Assembly (NCBI RefSeq): GCF_009720735.1
Contig: NZ_WNKU01000001.1
Coordinates: 248,001-312,000, forward strand
Direction of reading: 5' to 3'
DNA from: Heliobacterium mobile
GTDB lineage: Bacteria; Bacillota; Desulfitobacteriia; Heliobacteriales; Heliobacteriaceae
DNA length: 64,000 nt
Shown here: piece by piece, positions 10,984-22,312 of the stretch
How positions within the stretch are numbered: the stretch's first letter is position 1
How the letters are laid out: each line of letters begins with the position of its first letter
Made by a program: the position numbers and the translations under genes
Notes under the pieces: generated by a model
The model's database searches: none
The model's input: the letters and a program-made list of their open reading frames with translations, nothing else
What the model was told of the DNA's origin: nothing

Positions 10984-11013
10984 CCTTCCGGGATTTTCCC
11001 CGGAGGTTTTTTT
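10984..11013 (+). terminator. Intra-operon terminator between pyrR and pyrB
   Basis: CCTTCCGGG and CCCGGAGG form a stem with one bulge, followed by seven T. It could trim pyrB-pyrD expression relative to pyrR. No second PyrR-binding element was recognised in the 78-nt gap. Confidence 0.7.
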
Positions 11014-11052
11014 ATGACATCCGTCGGCATAGGAAAAAGGAGGATATATGCG

Positions 11053-11988
11053 ATGAGTTGGCGCCACAAAGATTTGCTGGGATTGCGCGGCCTGGAAAAG
11101 AAGGACATTGAACTGATTCTCGATACAGCCGCCCCCATGAAAGATATCATCGGTCGAGACATAAAAAAGGTTCCTACGATGCGCGGAAAATCGGTGGTAT
11201 GTCTTTTTTACGAAGCGTCGACAAGAACCAGAACCTCCTTTGAACTGGCTGGAAAGTACATGAGTGCCGATACGGTCAATATTGCCGCCTCTAGCTCTTC
11301 CGTTGTCAAAGGGGAGTCGCTCATCGACACAGGCAAGACGATTGACGCCATGGGGACAGACATCATCATCATTCGTCACGGTGCGTCTGGGGCGCCTCAC
11401 TTGCTCGCGAAACACGTGAAAGCCCGCATTGTCAACGCTGGCGACGGTGCCCATGAGCACCCGACGCAAGCCTTGTTGGACATGTTCACCATCCGGGAAC
11501 GAAAAGGGACGCTGCAGGGGTTGACCGTGACCATTTTAGGCGATATCTTTCACTCCCGCGTAGCCCGTTCGAACATCTGGGGACTGCGGACCATGGGCGC
11601 CGATGTCCGTGTCTGCGGACCATCCACACTGCTCCCGCCTGATATCGCCGAGCTTGGCGTCAAAGCCTATACCCGAATCGATGAAGCATTGGAAGGAGCC
11701 GATGTGGTCAACGTCTTAAGGCTTCAATTAGAGCGGCAACAGAAAGGTCTTTTCCCGACGATCCGTGAATATGCCCGCACTTTTGGCTTGAATCAGGAAC
11801 GGTTAAAACGGTGCAAACCGGATGTACTGGTGCTACACCCCGGTCCGATGAACCGGGGTGTGGAAATCGCCGATGATGTGGCCGATGCCGACTTCGCTGC
11901 CATTGAAGAACAGGTGACGAACGGTGTCGCTGTGCGGATGGCTATTTTGTACTTGATGGGAGGGACGAGCAGTGGAATTGCTCATTAA
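11053..11988 (+). CDS. pyrB: Aspartate carbamoyltransferase catalytic subunit
   Basis: A 311-residue enzyme that joins carbamoyl phosphate and aspartate, the first committed pyrimidine step. The carbamoyl-phosphate site STRTRTSFE is at about residues 56-64, HPTQALLDM is present, and LHPGPMNRG lies near the end. ATG 11053 is chosen because AAAGGAGG lies 9 nt upstream; the ATG at 11014 precedes that site. No pyrI regulatory subunit gene is present, as in most Firmicutes. It overlaps pyrC by 17 nt. Confidence 0.96.
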   Translation: MSWRHKDLLGLRGLEKKDIELILDTAAPMKDIIGRDIKKVPTMRGKSVVCLFYEASTRTRTSFELAGKYMSADTVNIAASSSSVVKGESLIDTGKTIDAMGTDIIIIRHGASGAPHLLAKHVKARIVNAGDGAHEHPTQALLDMFTIRERKGTLQGLTVTILGDIFHSRVARSNIWGLRTMGADVRVCGPSTLLPPDIAELGVKAYTRIDEALEGADVVNVLRLQLERQQKGLFPTIREYARTFGLNQERLKRCKPDVLVLHPGPMNRGVEIADDVADADFAAIEEQVTNGVAVRMAILYLMGGTSSGIAH

Positions 11989-13273
11989 AGGCGGTCGTGT
12001 CATCGACCCAGCGAACGGAGTCGACCAGATCGCCGATGTATATATCGAGAATGGGGTCATCAAAGCGGTAGGTAACTCCACTGGCGAGGCAGCCTCCAAA
12101 CAAGTCCAAGTGATTGATGCGACAGGAAAGCTGGTCATCCCCGGCTTGATCGATATCCACTGCCACCTGCGGGAACCCGGAGGCGAGGCGAAGGAGACCA
12201 TCGCTGCTGGAACTCGCGCAGCTGCTCGAGGCGGATTCACAGCCGTCTGTGCCATGCCGAATACAAATCCTGTTTGCGACTCTCAAACCGGTGTCGAGTT
12301 TTTGAAAGCTCGTGCCCAAGCCACCGGGTCTGTCCGGGTCTACCCCATCGGAGCGATTACGAAAGGATCTTCCGGTCAGGAACTGGCTGAAATGGCCGAT
12401 ATGGCTGCCTGCGGTGCTGTCGCTTTCTCCGACGATGGCAAACCGGTGCCTCGTTCCGATATCATGCGGCTCGCCATGAGTTATGCCCAAATGGTCGGTA
12501 AGGTCATCATCAGCCACTGTGAAGACCCGGAACTGGCTAAGGACGGCGTCATGCATGAAGGCTACTGGTCCACTGTGCTCGGCTTGCGGGGGATTCCGGC
12601 AGCAGCGGAAGAAATCATGGTGGCTCGTGAAATCTTGCTGGCCGAGAGCGTCGGCGCCCCTGTCCACATCGCCCACGTCTCTACAGCCGGTTCGGTAGAA
12701 CTGATCCGTCAAGCTCGCCAGCGCGGTGTCGACGTGACTGGGGAAGTTTGTCCCCACCATCTCGCTTTGACCGATAGGGCTGTAGAAGGCTTTGATACAT
12801 CGACGAAGGTCAATCCGCCCCTCCGTGCAGACAAAGACCGGGAAGCATTGAAACAAGGTTTAAAAGAGGGCGTGCTGACCATCTTGGCAACGGATCATGC
12901 GCCCCATACGGCCGAAGAAAAGGCCCGCGAATATAATTACGCTCCCTTCGGGATCTCCGGCTTGGAGACGGCCTGGCCCCTCTACTGGAAAGAGCTCATT
13001 GAAACAGGCTGCCTGACGGTGAATGAGCTGGTCGCCATGCTTACAGTCAATCCGGCTCGCCGGTTGGGACTTGCCGGCGGCACCTTGACTGTCGGCTCTC
13101 CAGCCGATGTCACTGTCATCGATACGGAACGGAAAGAAACGGTCACCTTAGAGGGGTGGCAATCGAAAGGGCGCAACACTCCCTTCGTAGGTTGGACATT
13201 GCAGTCATGGCCGGTGACGACGATTGTAGGCGGGCGGGTGGTTATGATCGACCGTCAGTTAGTACAAGGCTAG
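11972..13273 (+). CDS. pyrC: Dihydroorotase
   Basis: A 433-residue zinc amidohydrolase that closes carbamoyl-aspartate to dihydroorotate. The metal-binding motif [10 protein letters not shown] is near residue 58, further histidines follow in HCEDPELA and [10 protein letters not shown], and ATDHAPH holds the catalytic aspartate. The GTG start lies inside pyrB after GGGAGG. The gene is followed by a 365-nt gap holding repeat copy 2, which separates it from carA. Confidence 0.96.
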   Translation: MELLIKGGRVIDPANGVDQIADVYIENGVIKAVGNSTGEAASKQVQVIDATGKLVIPGLIDIHCHLREPGGEAKETIAAGTRAAARGGFTAVCAMPNTNPVCDSQTGVEFLKARAQATGSVRVYPIGAITKGSSGQELAEMADMAACGAVAFSDDGKPVPRSDIMRLAMSYAQMVGKVIISHCEDPELAKDGVMHEGYWSTVLGLRGIPAAAEEIMVAREILLAESVGAPVHIAHVSTAGSVELIRQARQRGVDVTGEVCPHHLALTDRAVEGFDTSTKVNPPLRADKDREALKQGLKEGVLTILATDHAPHTAEEKAREYNYAPFGISGLETAWPLYWKELIETGCLTVNELVAMLTVNPARRLGLAGGTLTVGSPADVTVIDTERKETVTLEGWQSKGRNTPFVGWTLQSWPVTTIVGGRVVMIDRQLVQG

Positions 13274-13315
13274 ACGAACACCTTTATTACCGCATAAGGC
13301 AATATATTCGGAGGA

Positions 13316-13533
13316 TTGTACATGATGGAGAAATCTGGGGTGTAATGACGGATTGAGCGTTTTGGGCGTAACGGCGTCGAGAGCGAAAGTTGCGAAGCGG
13401 AAAAGTGCGCCACGGTTAACATGCAGAAAAACCCAGAGGTTTGGCGCACCCGCGGAGCAACCGAGCGAACAGCCGTGAAGCCCTTAGCGAATGGAGCCAT
13501 TACGCCCCCGATTTACCACAATACACCATTAAG
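13316..13533 (+). repeat. Dispersed repeat copy 2 (full length), inside the pyr operon
   Basis: A full-length member, 218 bp counting both edges. The left edge starts TTGTACATGATGG and the right edge ends ACACCATTAAG; their inverted similarity suggests terminal inverted repeats of about 30 bp. The interior folds as nested arms: GGGC/GCCC (13364/13480), ACGGC/GCCGT (13371/13472), GTTGC/GCAAC (13389/13457), GCGG/CCGC (13397/13450) and GTGCGCCA/TGGCGCAC (13405/13442). A short ORF inside is not conserved in codon pattern across copies. Confidence 0.85.
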
Positions 13534-13557
13534 TGACACTTCTACTGTACAAATACA

Positions 13558-13575
13558 GATAAAGATAAAGATAAA
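13558..13575 (+). repeat. Short tandem repeat (GATAAA x3)
   Basis: Three adjacent GATAAA units between repeat copy 2 and carA. They may make a flexible AT-rich spacer; no function is evident. Confidence 0.8.
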
Positions 13576-13638
13576 GAATGAATACCTATCACAGGGCCGC
13601 TGGCCCATTCACGCACAAATATAGGGAGGTTATCCATT

Positions 13639-14725
<1,087 letters not shown>

Positions 14726-14733
<8 letters not shown>

Positions 14734-17700
14734 GGATCCTACACTGCACCGCGTGATGGTCATCGGCTCCGGCCCGATCATCATCGGCCAAGCTGCCGAA
14801 TTTGACTATGCCGGTACACAGGCATGCCGGGCCCTGAAAGAAGAAGGGCTGGAAGTCATCCTGGTCAACTCCAACCCGGCCACCATCATGACCGATGCCA
14901 ACATCGCCGACCGGGTCTATATCGAACCGCTGACACCGGAATTCGTCACTCGCATCTTGAAAAAAGAACGCCCCGACGGTTTGCTGCCTACTTTAGGTGG
15001 TCAGGTTGGCCTGAACATCGCCCGTTCTCTCGCCAAAAGCGGTGTACTCGACGAACTGGGTGTGCGCTTACTAGGAACGCCCCTGTCTGCCATCGAAAAA
15101 GCGGAAGACCGGGAATTGTTTAAGGAAATGATGGAACAGATCGGAGAACCGGTACCCGAGTCGACGATCGTTGAAACGCTGGAAGCTGCCCTTGAATTCG
15201 GAGAAGCTGTCGGATTCCCGCTGATCATTCGACCCGCCTACACCCTTGGCGGCACTGGCGGCGGCATCGCTCATAACATGGAAGAGCTAAAAGCGATCTC
15301 CATCAGAGGGCTGAAGCACTCCGCTATCCATCAAATCCTGGTCGAGCGCAGCGTCGCTGGTTGGAAAGAGATCGAATATGAAGTCATCCGCGACAGCGCC
15401 AATAACTGTATCACCGTATGTAACATGGAAAACATCGACCCGGTAGGGATTCATACAGGCGATTCGATCGTCGTTGCCCCGTCGCAAACCTTAGCCGACA
15501 AAGAATACCAGATGCTGCGCACGGCCTCTTTGAAGATCATCCGCGCCCTCGGTATTCAAGGAGGCTGCAACGTCCAATACGCCTTAGATCCCTACTCTTA
15601 TAAATATATCGTCATCGAAGTGAACCCCCGGGTCAGCCGCTCTTCGGCGCTCGCTTCTAAAGCCACGGGCTACCCCATCGCCAAAGTGGCCGCGAAGATC
15701 GCCATCGGCAAAACCCTGGACGAAATTAAGAACGCTGTCACCGGTAAGACTTACGCTTGCTTTGAGCCGGCTCTAGACTATGTAGTCATGAAGATTCCCC
15801 GCTGGCCCTTTGACAAGTTTGAAGATGCTCGCCGGACGCTGGGAACACAGATGAAAGCGACCGGTGAGGTCATGGCCATCGACCGGGCCTTTGAACCGGC
15901 CCTCATGAAGGCTGTCCGCTCCCTCGAAATGGGTGTCGTCGGCCTCTGGCACAAAGGCATCGATGCATGGGATGAAGAGGCCCTGGAAAAAGCCATGGTG
16001 GAAGCTGACGACCGGCGGCTCTTTGTCCTGGCCGAAGCGATGCGCCGCGGTTGGGACAACGATCGGATTCACGGTCTCACCAAGATCGATTATTTCTTCC
16101 TCAGCAAGATTCGCAATATCGTCAACATGGAACAGGAACTGTCCCAGTGGCATGGGAAAGGTATCGAAGCGGTACCGGCGGAGACACTGAAAAAAGCAAA
16201 ATCGATGGGCTTTGCCGATGCTGACTTAGTCCGGATCATCGGTGTCGATGAACTCACCATCCGCAACTACCGCTTTGATCAGAACCTCCGTCCTGTCTAT
16301 AAAATGGTCGATACCTGTGCCGCAGAGTTCGAAGCGGAAACGCCTTATTTCTACTCTTCCTACGACCAGGAAGATGAAGCCGGCCCGACTGAACGGCCGA
16401 AAATCGCCGTCATCGGCTCTGGTCCCATCCGCATTGGCCAGGGGATCGAGTTTGATTACTGCTCTGTTCACTCCGTCTGGTCGATTCGTGACGCCGGCTA
16501 TGAATCAGTCATCATCAACAACAACCCTGAGACCGTATCGACTGACTTTGATACTTCTGATCGGCTCTATTTTGAGCCGCTCCTCCCGGAAGATGTCATT
16601 CATATCTTGAGCAAAGAAAAACCGGAAGGCGTTATCGTCCAGTTTGGCGGACAGACGGCGATCAACTTAGCGGGTCCTCTCGAAAAAGCTGGTTTCAAAA
16701 TCCTGGGAACGTCCGTCGAAGATATCGATCGGGCCGAAGACCGGGACCGCTTCGACCAAGTGCTCATCGAACTGGGATTGTCCAAGCCCCCCGGACGGAC
16801 GGCCACCTCTGTGGAAGGCGCTTTGGAAGTGGCTCAAGAGATTGAATATCCCGTCCTGGTTCGTCCTTCCTATGTGCTCGGTGGACGGGCCATGGAAATC
16901 GTCTATAGCGATGATGAACTGATCAATTATATGTCCACGGCAGTGAAAGTGAACCCCAACCACCCTGTCCTCGTCGACAAATACCTCGTCGGCAAGGAAA
17001 TCGAAGTGGATGCCATTGCCGACGGTGAACAAGTCCTCATCCCGGGGATCATGGAACACGTCGAACGGGCTGGCGTTCACTCTGGTGACTCCATCGCCGT
17101 ATATCCCGCCCATGGTTTGACGAAAGAGCAGATCGACGTCGTCATCGATTACACTACGCGATTAGCTTTGCACTTAAAGGTTAAAGGCGTGCTCAATATC
17201 CAGTATGTTCTCCATGAAGATCAAATCTATGTCATCGAAGTCAACCCTCGTTCCAGCCGGACCGTACCCTACCTGTCCAAAATTACGGGCATCCCCATGA
17301 TCACCATCGCCACCCGAATCATCTTAGGCGAAACACTGGCTCAGCAGGGATACAAAGGCGGCTTGGCCCCGACACCGGCTTACACGGCTGTCAAAGCGCC
17401 GGTCTTCTCCTTCGGAAAGCTTCTCGATGTGGAAACATCGCTCGGACCGGAAATGAAATCGACGGGCGAAGTTTTGGGCGTTGACGCCGACTTCCACAAA
17501 GCTTTTTACAAAGCCCTCGTCGCTGCCGGCATGGATATCCCCACAGGCGGCACTATTCTCGCCACTGTAGCCGATAAGGACAAAGAAGAGTCAATTCCCC
17601 TGCTGAAAGAATTCGTCGACCTGGGATACTCTTTGGTCGCCACGGCCGGTACGGCTGACGCGCTGCAAGCAGCTGGTGTTCCGGTACAACGGGTAAACAA

Positions 17701-17947
17701 AATCGGGGAAGGCTCGCCCCACCTGATCGATCTCGTTCGGGAAGACAAGGTGCAGTTGATCATCAACACCTTAACGAAAGGCAAACAGCCCGAACGGGAC
17801 GGTTTCCGTATCCGCCGGTCTGCCGTAGAGCACTCGGTGCCCTGCTTAACCTCTCTCGACACTGCCCGCGTGCTTTTGCAGACCTTGAGTACCATACAAA
17901 GCGGCGGAAATTTCGATATGATCCCACTGCAGGAGTACTTGAAGTAA
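14726..17947 (+). CDS. carB: Carbamoyl-phosphate synthase large subunit
   Basis: A 1073-residue enzyme built from two homologous ATP-grasp halves. Each has a nucleotide-fold start, [11 protein letters not shown] near residue 11 and [11 protein letters not shown] near 561. A C-terminal MGS-like domain (about 935-1073) usually binds allosteric effectors. It makes carbamoyl phosphate from bicarbonate, ammonia and two ATP. ATG 14726 follows AAGGGGGG; an upstream ATG at 14708 precedes that site. Full length, no lesions. Confidence 0.97.
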
Positions 17948-17964
17948 GGAACGTTTCAAATAAA

Positions 17965-17996
17965 GTCCGGCCCCTCCAGGGGCCGGACATATTTTC
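17965..17996 (+). terminator. GC-rich hairpin between carB and pyrK
   Basis: GTCCGGCCCC, a TCCA loop and GGGGCCGGAC, then ATATTTT. The strong stem with a weak T tract could be a partial terminator or an mRNA-stabilising hairpin. Confidence 0.65.
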
Positions 17997-18038
17997 AGGT
18001 ACCCCTTCAGTTGGCCCCCTATGGAAGGAGCGATGACC

Positions 18039-18848
18039 ATGGAACCACTTTTGACGAAGGCTGTTCTGCTGGATCAAGAACAGATACAACCAGGATTTTT
18101 TCGCATGATCCTTTCGGTACCGGAAGTAGCTCGACGGGCCGAACCCGGTCAGTTTGTACAGATACGTGTCAACAACGGCCTCGATCCCTTGTTACCACGG
18201 CCCATCAGCTTGCATGACATCGATCCCCTTAAGGGGACGATCACCCTTTTATACCACAGTGCCGGCAAGGGGACTCGGATCCTAGCGACGGCTGCCGCAG
18301 GCCAAGAGCTTCCCCTTTGGGGACCTCTCGGCAAAGGGTGGAAGATGACCGAGCCCGAGGAAAATTATCTTCCTGTGTATGTGGCAGGAGGTATCGGTAT
18401 CGCTCCGCTGCTTCCCTTAGCTGCAGCTTGGAGCCGCCGGGAGGAACCGGGCATCTTGCTCTACGGCGCCCGCAGCACCGGACAAGTGATGACGGTGGAA
18501 GGATTCAAAGACCTTGGTGTAGACGTACAAGTGGCTACGGAAGACGGATCTTTGGGCATGACGGGACGAGTAACCGATCTGCTGGAACGATCCCCTTGGG
18601 GAGAACGGCGGCCTCTGCTCTATGTCTGTGGACCGAAACCGATGTTAAAAGCGGTGCACAAAATGGCTGAATCGAAAGGCTGGGCCTGCCAAATTTCCTT
18701 GGAGGAACGCATGTGCTGCGGTCTCGGCGCTTGTCTTTCTTGCGTCTGCAAGACGAAAGCCAAGGCTGCCGGCAAAGCTTGGACCCATTCGAAGGTCTGT
18801 ACGGACGGACCTGTGTTTTGGAGCGGGGAGGTGGTTTGGGATGAGTAA
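18039..18848 (+). CDS. pyrK: Dihydroorotate dehydrogenase B electron-transfer subunit
   Basis: A 269-residue FAD and [2Fe-2S] protein of the ferredoxin-reductase type that passes electrons from PyrD to NAD+. The FAD motif RPISLHDI lies near residue 53, and the NAD-binding [12 protein letters not shown] near 118. The cluster cysteines are in [12 protein letters not shown] plus a later VC. ATG 18039 has GGAAGGAG 8 nt upstream. Its end overlaps pyrD by 8 nt, consistent with a PyrD-PyrK heterotetramer. Confidence 0.95.
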   Translation: MEPLLTKAVLLDQEQIQPGFFRMILSVPEVARRAEPGQFVQIRVNNGLDPLLPRPISLHDIDPLKGTITLLYHSAGKGTRILATAAAGQELPLWGPLGKGWKMTEPEENYLPVYVAGGIGIAPLLPLAAAWSRREEPGILLYGARSTGQVMTVEGFKDLGVDVQVATEDGSLGMTGRVTDLLERSPWGERRPLLYVCGPKPMLKAVHKMAESKGWACQISLEERMCCGLGACLSCVCKTKAKAAGKAWTHSKVCTDGPVFWSGEVVWDE

Positions 18849-19752
18849 CCTGTCTGTGAACCTCGGCGGCCTCCTGATGAAAAACCCGGTAACGACGGCA
18901 TCGGGTACTTTTGGTTTCGGTCTGGAATTTGCTCCTTTTGTCGATCTGAACCGCCTGGGAGCCATCGTCGTCAAAGGGACAACCTTAGCGCCAAGAGAAG
19001 GAAATCCGACGCCCCGTATGGCAGAGACACCGGCAGGCATGCTAAATGCGATCGGACTGCAGAATCCGGGGATTCAAGGTCTGATCGAAGAACACTTGCC
19101 CCCATTACAGTCGATAAATACACCAGTCATCGTCAATATTAGCGGTAACACCGTTGAAGAATATGGACAACTGGCAGAAATCATCGAACGAACAGAAGGC
19201 ATTGCGGCGATTGAGGTGAACATCTCCTGCCCGAACGTAAAGCAGGGGGGCATCCAGTTCGGTACGATCCCCGCGTCGGCGGCAGCGGTAACCCGCTCGG
19301 TCCGGGAGAATACGAAAAAACCGGTCATCGTGAAGCTCTCACCGAATGTCACCGATATCACGGAGATGGCCAAAGCGGTCGTCGACGCCGGTGCAGACGC
19401 ATTGGCTTTGATCAACACACTGCTCGGCATGGCTATCGATATCCGCACTCGCAGACCGGTGATCGCCAACGTCTTTGCCGGCCTATCGGGGCCTGCTGTT
19501 AAACCAGTTGCGTTGCGTATGGTCTATCAAGTGTACAAGGCCGTTTCAGTGCCCTTGCTGGGAATGGGTGGAATCTCTAACGCCGATGACGCCATAGAGT
19601 TTATCATGGCTGGAGCGACATCCATCGCCGTAGGGACCACCAATTTCACCAATCCACGGGCTACGATGGATATTCTTGAGGGGATCGAAGCTTTTTGTCT
19701 CCGCGAAGGGGTCCGCGATATTTCAGAGATCATTGGTGCAGTTCACCGCTAA
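18841..19752 (+). CDS. pyrD: Dihydroorotate dehydrogenase B catalytic subunit
   Basis: A 303-residue class 1B FMN enzyme that oxidises dihydroorotate to orotate. The catalytic cysteine is in VNISCPN near residue 127, and FMN-binding [14 protein letters not shown] lies near 241. It works with PyrK and uses NAD+, which fits an anaerobe. It is the last pyr gene here; pyrF and pyrE do not follow, so those steps must be encoded elsewhere. Confidence 0.96.
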   Translation: MSNLSVNLGGLLMKNPVTTASGTFGFGLEFAPFVDLNRLGAIVVKGTTLAPREGNPTPRMAETPAGMLNAIGLQNPGIQGLIEEHLPPLQSINTPVIVNISGNTVEEYGQLAEIIERTEGIAAIEVNISCPNVKQGGIQFGTIPASAAAVTRSVRENTKKPVIVKLSPNVTDITEMAKAVVDAGADALALINTLLGMAIDIRTRRPVIANVFAGLSGPAVKPVALRMVYQVYKAVSVPLLGMGGISNADDAIEFIMAGATSIAVGTTNFTNPRATMDILEGIEAFCLREGVRDISEIIGAVHR

Positions 19753-19845
19753 TTCCACAAATTAACCTGTCCATTTACGTCAAAGTTGATTTGAGTTATT
19801 ATATATAGGCAGATGATAACGATTAGCAACTGGGGAGGTGGGACA

Positions 19846-21324
19846 GTGCGTAGGAAGAAAGTCATCATGTTTATCATTGATTCCCTTCATCCCCGCGTAT
19901 TGGATGATGTGACCCATGATGGTTCCGCGCCTGCCCTCTCTTTTCTTCGGCGCAAAGGATTCAGCCATGACCGAATCGTCTCGGCTTTTCCGACGATGAC
20001 GCCGACGGCGCTCAGTTCTATCGCCACAGGTACCTATGCCGATCAGCACAAAGTCCCTGGTTTCATATGGTTCTCCGAGATGAGCCAACGGTTGGTAAAC
20101 TACGGCGCCACCCCGGGAGCCATCGTCAAACTGGGTGTGTTTCAATCGGTCAAAAACCTGCTCTATAACCTGAATCAAGAACATGTCAATCCCTTGATCA
20201 AGACCTGTCATGAGGTTTTGGAAGAGCGGGGTTATTCCTCAGGGAACATAAACTTTTTTATCTATCGTGGACGCAAGCGGGTCGAACCGAAATTGCCCTG
20301 GTTGATCCGCTTAGCGGCCTGGCTCCGTCTGAAAGGGCCTATTTTTGGGCCTGAGAGTCTCGTTTTGGGGGAATGTTTTCTTTCTCCTGGACTGGAAGGA
20401 TTTCGAGGTCCTGCCGGGCCCTTCAATAAGTTTGGCTTTAACGATACCTTCTCCTGTCTCGCTGCCCGGGAACTTATCCGCCGGGGAAGACAGCCCGATT
20501 TTATGGCTGTCTACCTGCCAGATAATGACGGCTATTCCCACCGGGTAGGCCCTTTAAAGTCACACCCTTGCGTACGGAAAGCCGATCAGATGATTCAACA
20601 GGTTCTCAACGCCTTTCCCTCCTGGGAGCATGCTCTTGAACAGAATTCTATCCTGGTCACCGGTGATCACGCTCAATGCTCAATCGGAGCCAAACATTCC
20701 ACCATCTTGTTAGAGCGGATGCTCGCTCGGTTTAAGCAGCTTCGCATGCTCTCCTGGGGCGGTATCGGCCGCTATGATATCACCATCTGCCCGAATGAGC
20801 GCATGGCGATCATCTATATCTTGCGAAACGTCGATACGGTGCAAGCGGAAGTGATCGACACTCTTTCTTCCGATGAACGGATTGCGCAGATCATGTGGCG
20901 GGAAGGACAAAAATATCGCGTCATGCAACCAAAAAGCCGGAAGATGCTGTCTTTTTGGCGGTCAGACAAATATGAAGACCCATATGGTGTCCGATGGGAT
21001 TATGAAGGTGATTTATCTGTCCTGGACGGAACGATAAAAGAGAACCGGCTCGAATTTGGGGAATATCCTGACGCCTTCTCCCGCATTAAATCGGCCTTTG
21101 AAAGCCAATCATCGACACGGGTGCTCCTGTCTGCCCGGCCCGGTTATGAGTTCTATGCGGAAGACGCCCCTATATTCCCTGGTGGTGGCAGCCATGGTTC
21201 CCTCCATGAAAGTGATTCGGTCGTTCCGGCTATCTTGGCCGGAACGGAGAGAGACTTAGCCCATCAGCGCATCATCGATTTTTTTCCCTGGATCATGGAA
21301 TCATTGCCAGCAACGCCCCGATAA
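19846..21324 (+). CDS. Alkaline phosphatase superfamily phosphodiesterase/pyrophosphatase
   Basis: A 492-residue protein of the nucleotide pyrophosphatase/phosphodiesterase type. Metal and nucleophile positions are visible as MFIIDSLHP (first Asp), FPTMTPTALSS (likely Thr nucleophile), YLPDNDGYSH, VTGDHAQC and GGSHGSL. No signal peptide is present, so it is probably cytoplasmic. The substrate cannot be told. GTG 19846 follows GGGGAGGTGG; an ATG at 19813 precedes that site. It stands alone between pyrD and a terminator. Confidence 0.85.
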   Translation: MRRKKVIMFIIDSLHPRVLDDVTHDGSAPALSFLRRKGFSHDRIVSAFPTMTPTALSSIATGTYADQHKVPGFIWFSEMSQRLVNYGATPGAIVKLGVFQSVKNLLYNLNQEHVNPLIKTCHEVLEERGYSSGNINFFIYRGRKRVEPKLPWLIRLAAWLRLKGPIFGPESLVLGECFLSPGLEGFRGPAGPFNKFGFNDTFSCLAARELIRRGRQPDFMAVYLPDNDGYSHRVGPLKSHPCVRKADQMIQQVLNAFPSWEHALEQNSILVTGDHAQCSIGAKHSTILLERMLARFKQLRMLSWGGIGRYDITICPNERMAIIYILRNVDTVQAEVIDTLSSDERIAQIMWREGQKYRVMQPKSRKMLSFWRSDKYEDPYGVRWDYEGDLSVLDGTIKENRLEFGEYPDAFSRIKSAFESQSSTRVLLSARPGYEFYAEDAPIFPGGGSHGSLHESDSVVPAILAGTERDLAHQRIIDFFPWIMESLPATPR

Positions 21325-21335
21325 ATCTTATGAAG

Positions 21336-21370
21336 AAAAGACCTTTCGAAGCAACGAAAGGTCTTTTTCA
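21336..21370 (+). terminator. Intrinsic terminator
   Basis: AAAAGACCTTTCG, a 6-nt loop and CGAAAGGTCTTTT, then TCATTTT. It ends the phosphodiesterase gene. Confidence 0.92.
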
Positions 21371-21432
21371 TTTTGGCTTGATGATATTGTGGGCGATTCT
21401 TGAATAATTTGTTACGAATGGAGGGAGTTAGA

Positions 21433-22212
21433 GTGGAGGACAAATACATTGCCTGTCCCTTAGCGGATCTCTGGGATCGACCGGAAGAACCGAGGCAGCG
21501 GGTCACCCAAGGCTGGCTGGGCAGTCCCGTGGAAGTATTAGAATCTCAAGAAGGATGGAAAAAAGTCCGCCTGCCTGAACAAGGTGACTATGAAGGGTGG
21601 ATCAAAGCAGAGGATCTGGAGACAAAAAGTGGTTCCTCAGTGGAAGGACCTCAGGCGATCGTGGCGCTGCCCAAAGCAGTCTTTGAGAAGGGGTGGCTTC
21701 CCCTGGGCGCTGTCTTTCCCATGGTCGATTCCTGGGAGGAAGGGGGAGCCTTGTTATTGCCGAGCGGAGAAGTCGCCTGGTTCCCCTTCGGCGATATGCG
21801 GGAATGGCCCCATAAGAGATCCTTGGAGAATGATCGTCACATGGGAGAAGAGGTTCTGCAGACGGCGGCTCAATTTTTAGGTACCCCTTATCTCTGGGGA
21901 GGGATGAGCTGCCATGGAATCGATTGCTCGGCACTGGTGTTCATGACCTATCGCCTGCAGGGAATTGAACTCCCTCGAGACGCCCAGGATCAGTGGGAAG
22001 CCCTTGAACCAGTGGAAGAAGAAAAAGACCTGAAGCCGGGAGATTTGATTTTTTTCTCCTCGAATCAAACCAGCGCTGATCACGTCGGCCTTGTCGGGCA
22101 GGGAGGACAATTCATTCATGCTGCAAGCAGTCTTGGCAGTGTTCAATGGTCCAATTGGAATGAACCGAGATGGAAGGATATCTTGTTGGGGTTCCGGCGG
22201 GTAAAAGTGTAG
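21433..22212 (+). CDS. NlpC/P60 peptidase with SH3-like domains
   Basis: A 259-residue protein. An N-terminal SH3b-like part (ADLWDRPEE...YEGWIKAEDL) and a second such segment precede an NlpC/P60 domain from about residue 135. The catalytic Cys is in GIDCSALVF and the His in DHVGLVGQ. The architecture resembles YkfC-type gamma-D-glutamyl-diamino acid peptidases that recycle muropeptides. No signal peptide is seen, so it may act in the cytoplasm. GTG 21433 follows GGAGGGAG by 5 nt. Confidence 0.88.
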   Translation: MEDKYIACPLADLWDRPEEPRQRVTQGWLGSPVEVLESQEGWKKVRLPEQGDYEGWIKAEDLETKSGSSVEGPQAIVALPKAVFEKGWLPLGAVFPMVDSWEEGGALLLPSGEVAWFPFGDMREWPHKRSLENDRHMGEEVLQTAAQFLGTPYLWGGMSCHGIDCSALVFMTYRLQGIELPRDAQDQWEALEPVEEEKDLKPGDLIFFSSNQTSADHVGLVGQGGQFIHAASSLGSVQWSNWNEPRWKDILLGFRRVKV

Positions 22213-22268
22213 ACGTAACTAAAAAATTCACCCTATAAAACATATAGGATGGCTTCTTACCAGAACTA

Positions 22269-22298
22269 TTGCACTGGGAGGGAAAATCTGGGCTGTAA
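22269..22298 (+). repeat. Possible solo left end of the dispersed repeat (copy 6)
   Basis: TTGCAC, then AAAATCTGGGCTGTAA, matches the left edge of copy 4 (TTGCAC...AAAATCTGGGGTGT). The rest of the element is missing. It lies in the 100-nt gap between the NlpC gene and the end of rqcH. The match is short and could be chance. Confidence 0.4.
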
Positions 22299-22312
22299 AA
22301 TCAATTAGAAAG

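Noticed and set aside
11942-12856. A 304-codon minus-strand ORF opposite pyrC
   Set aside because: It is a shadow of the biased codon usage of pyrC, lacks a ribosome site and recognisable motifs. The same applies to the 278-codon ORF opposite metK (32646-33482).
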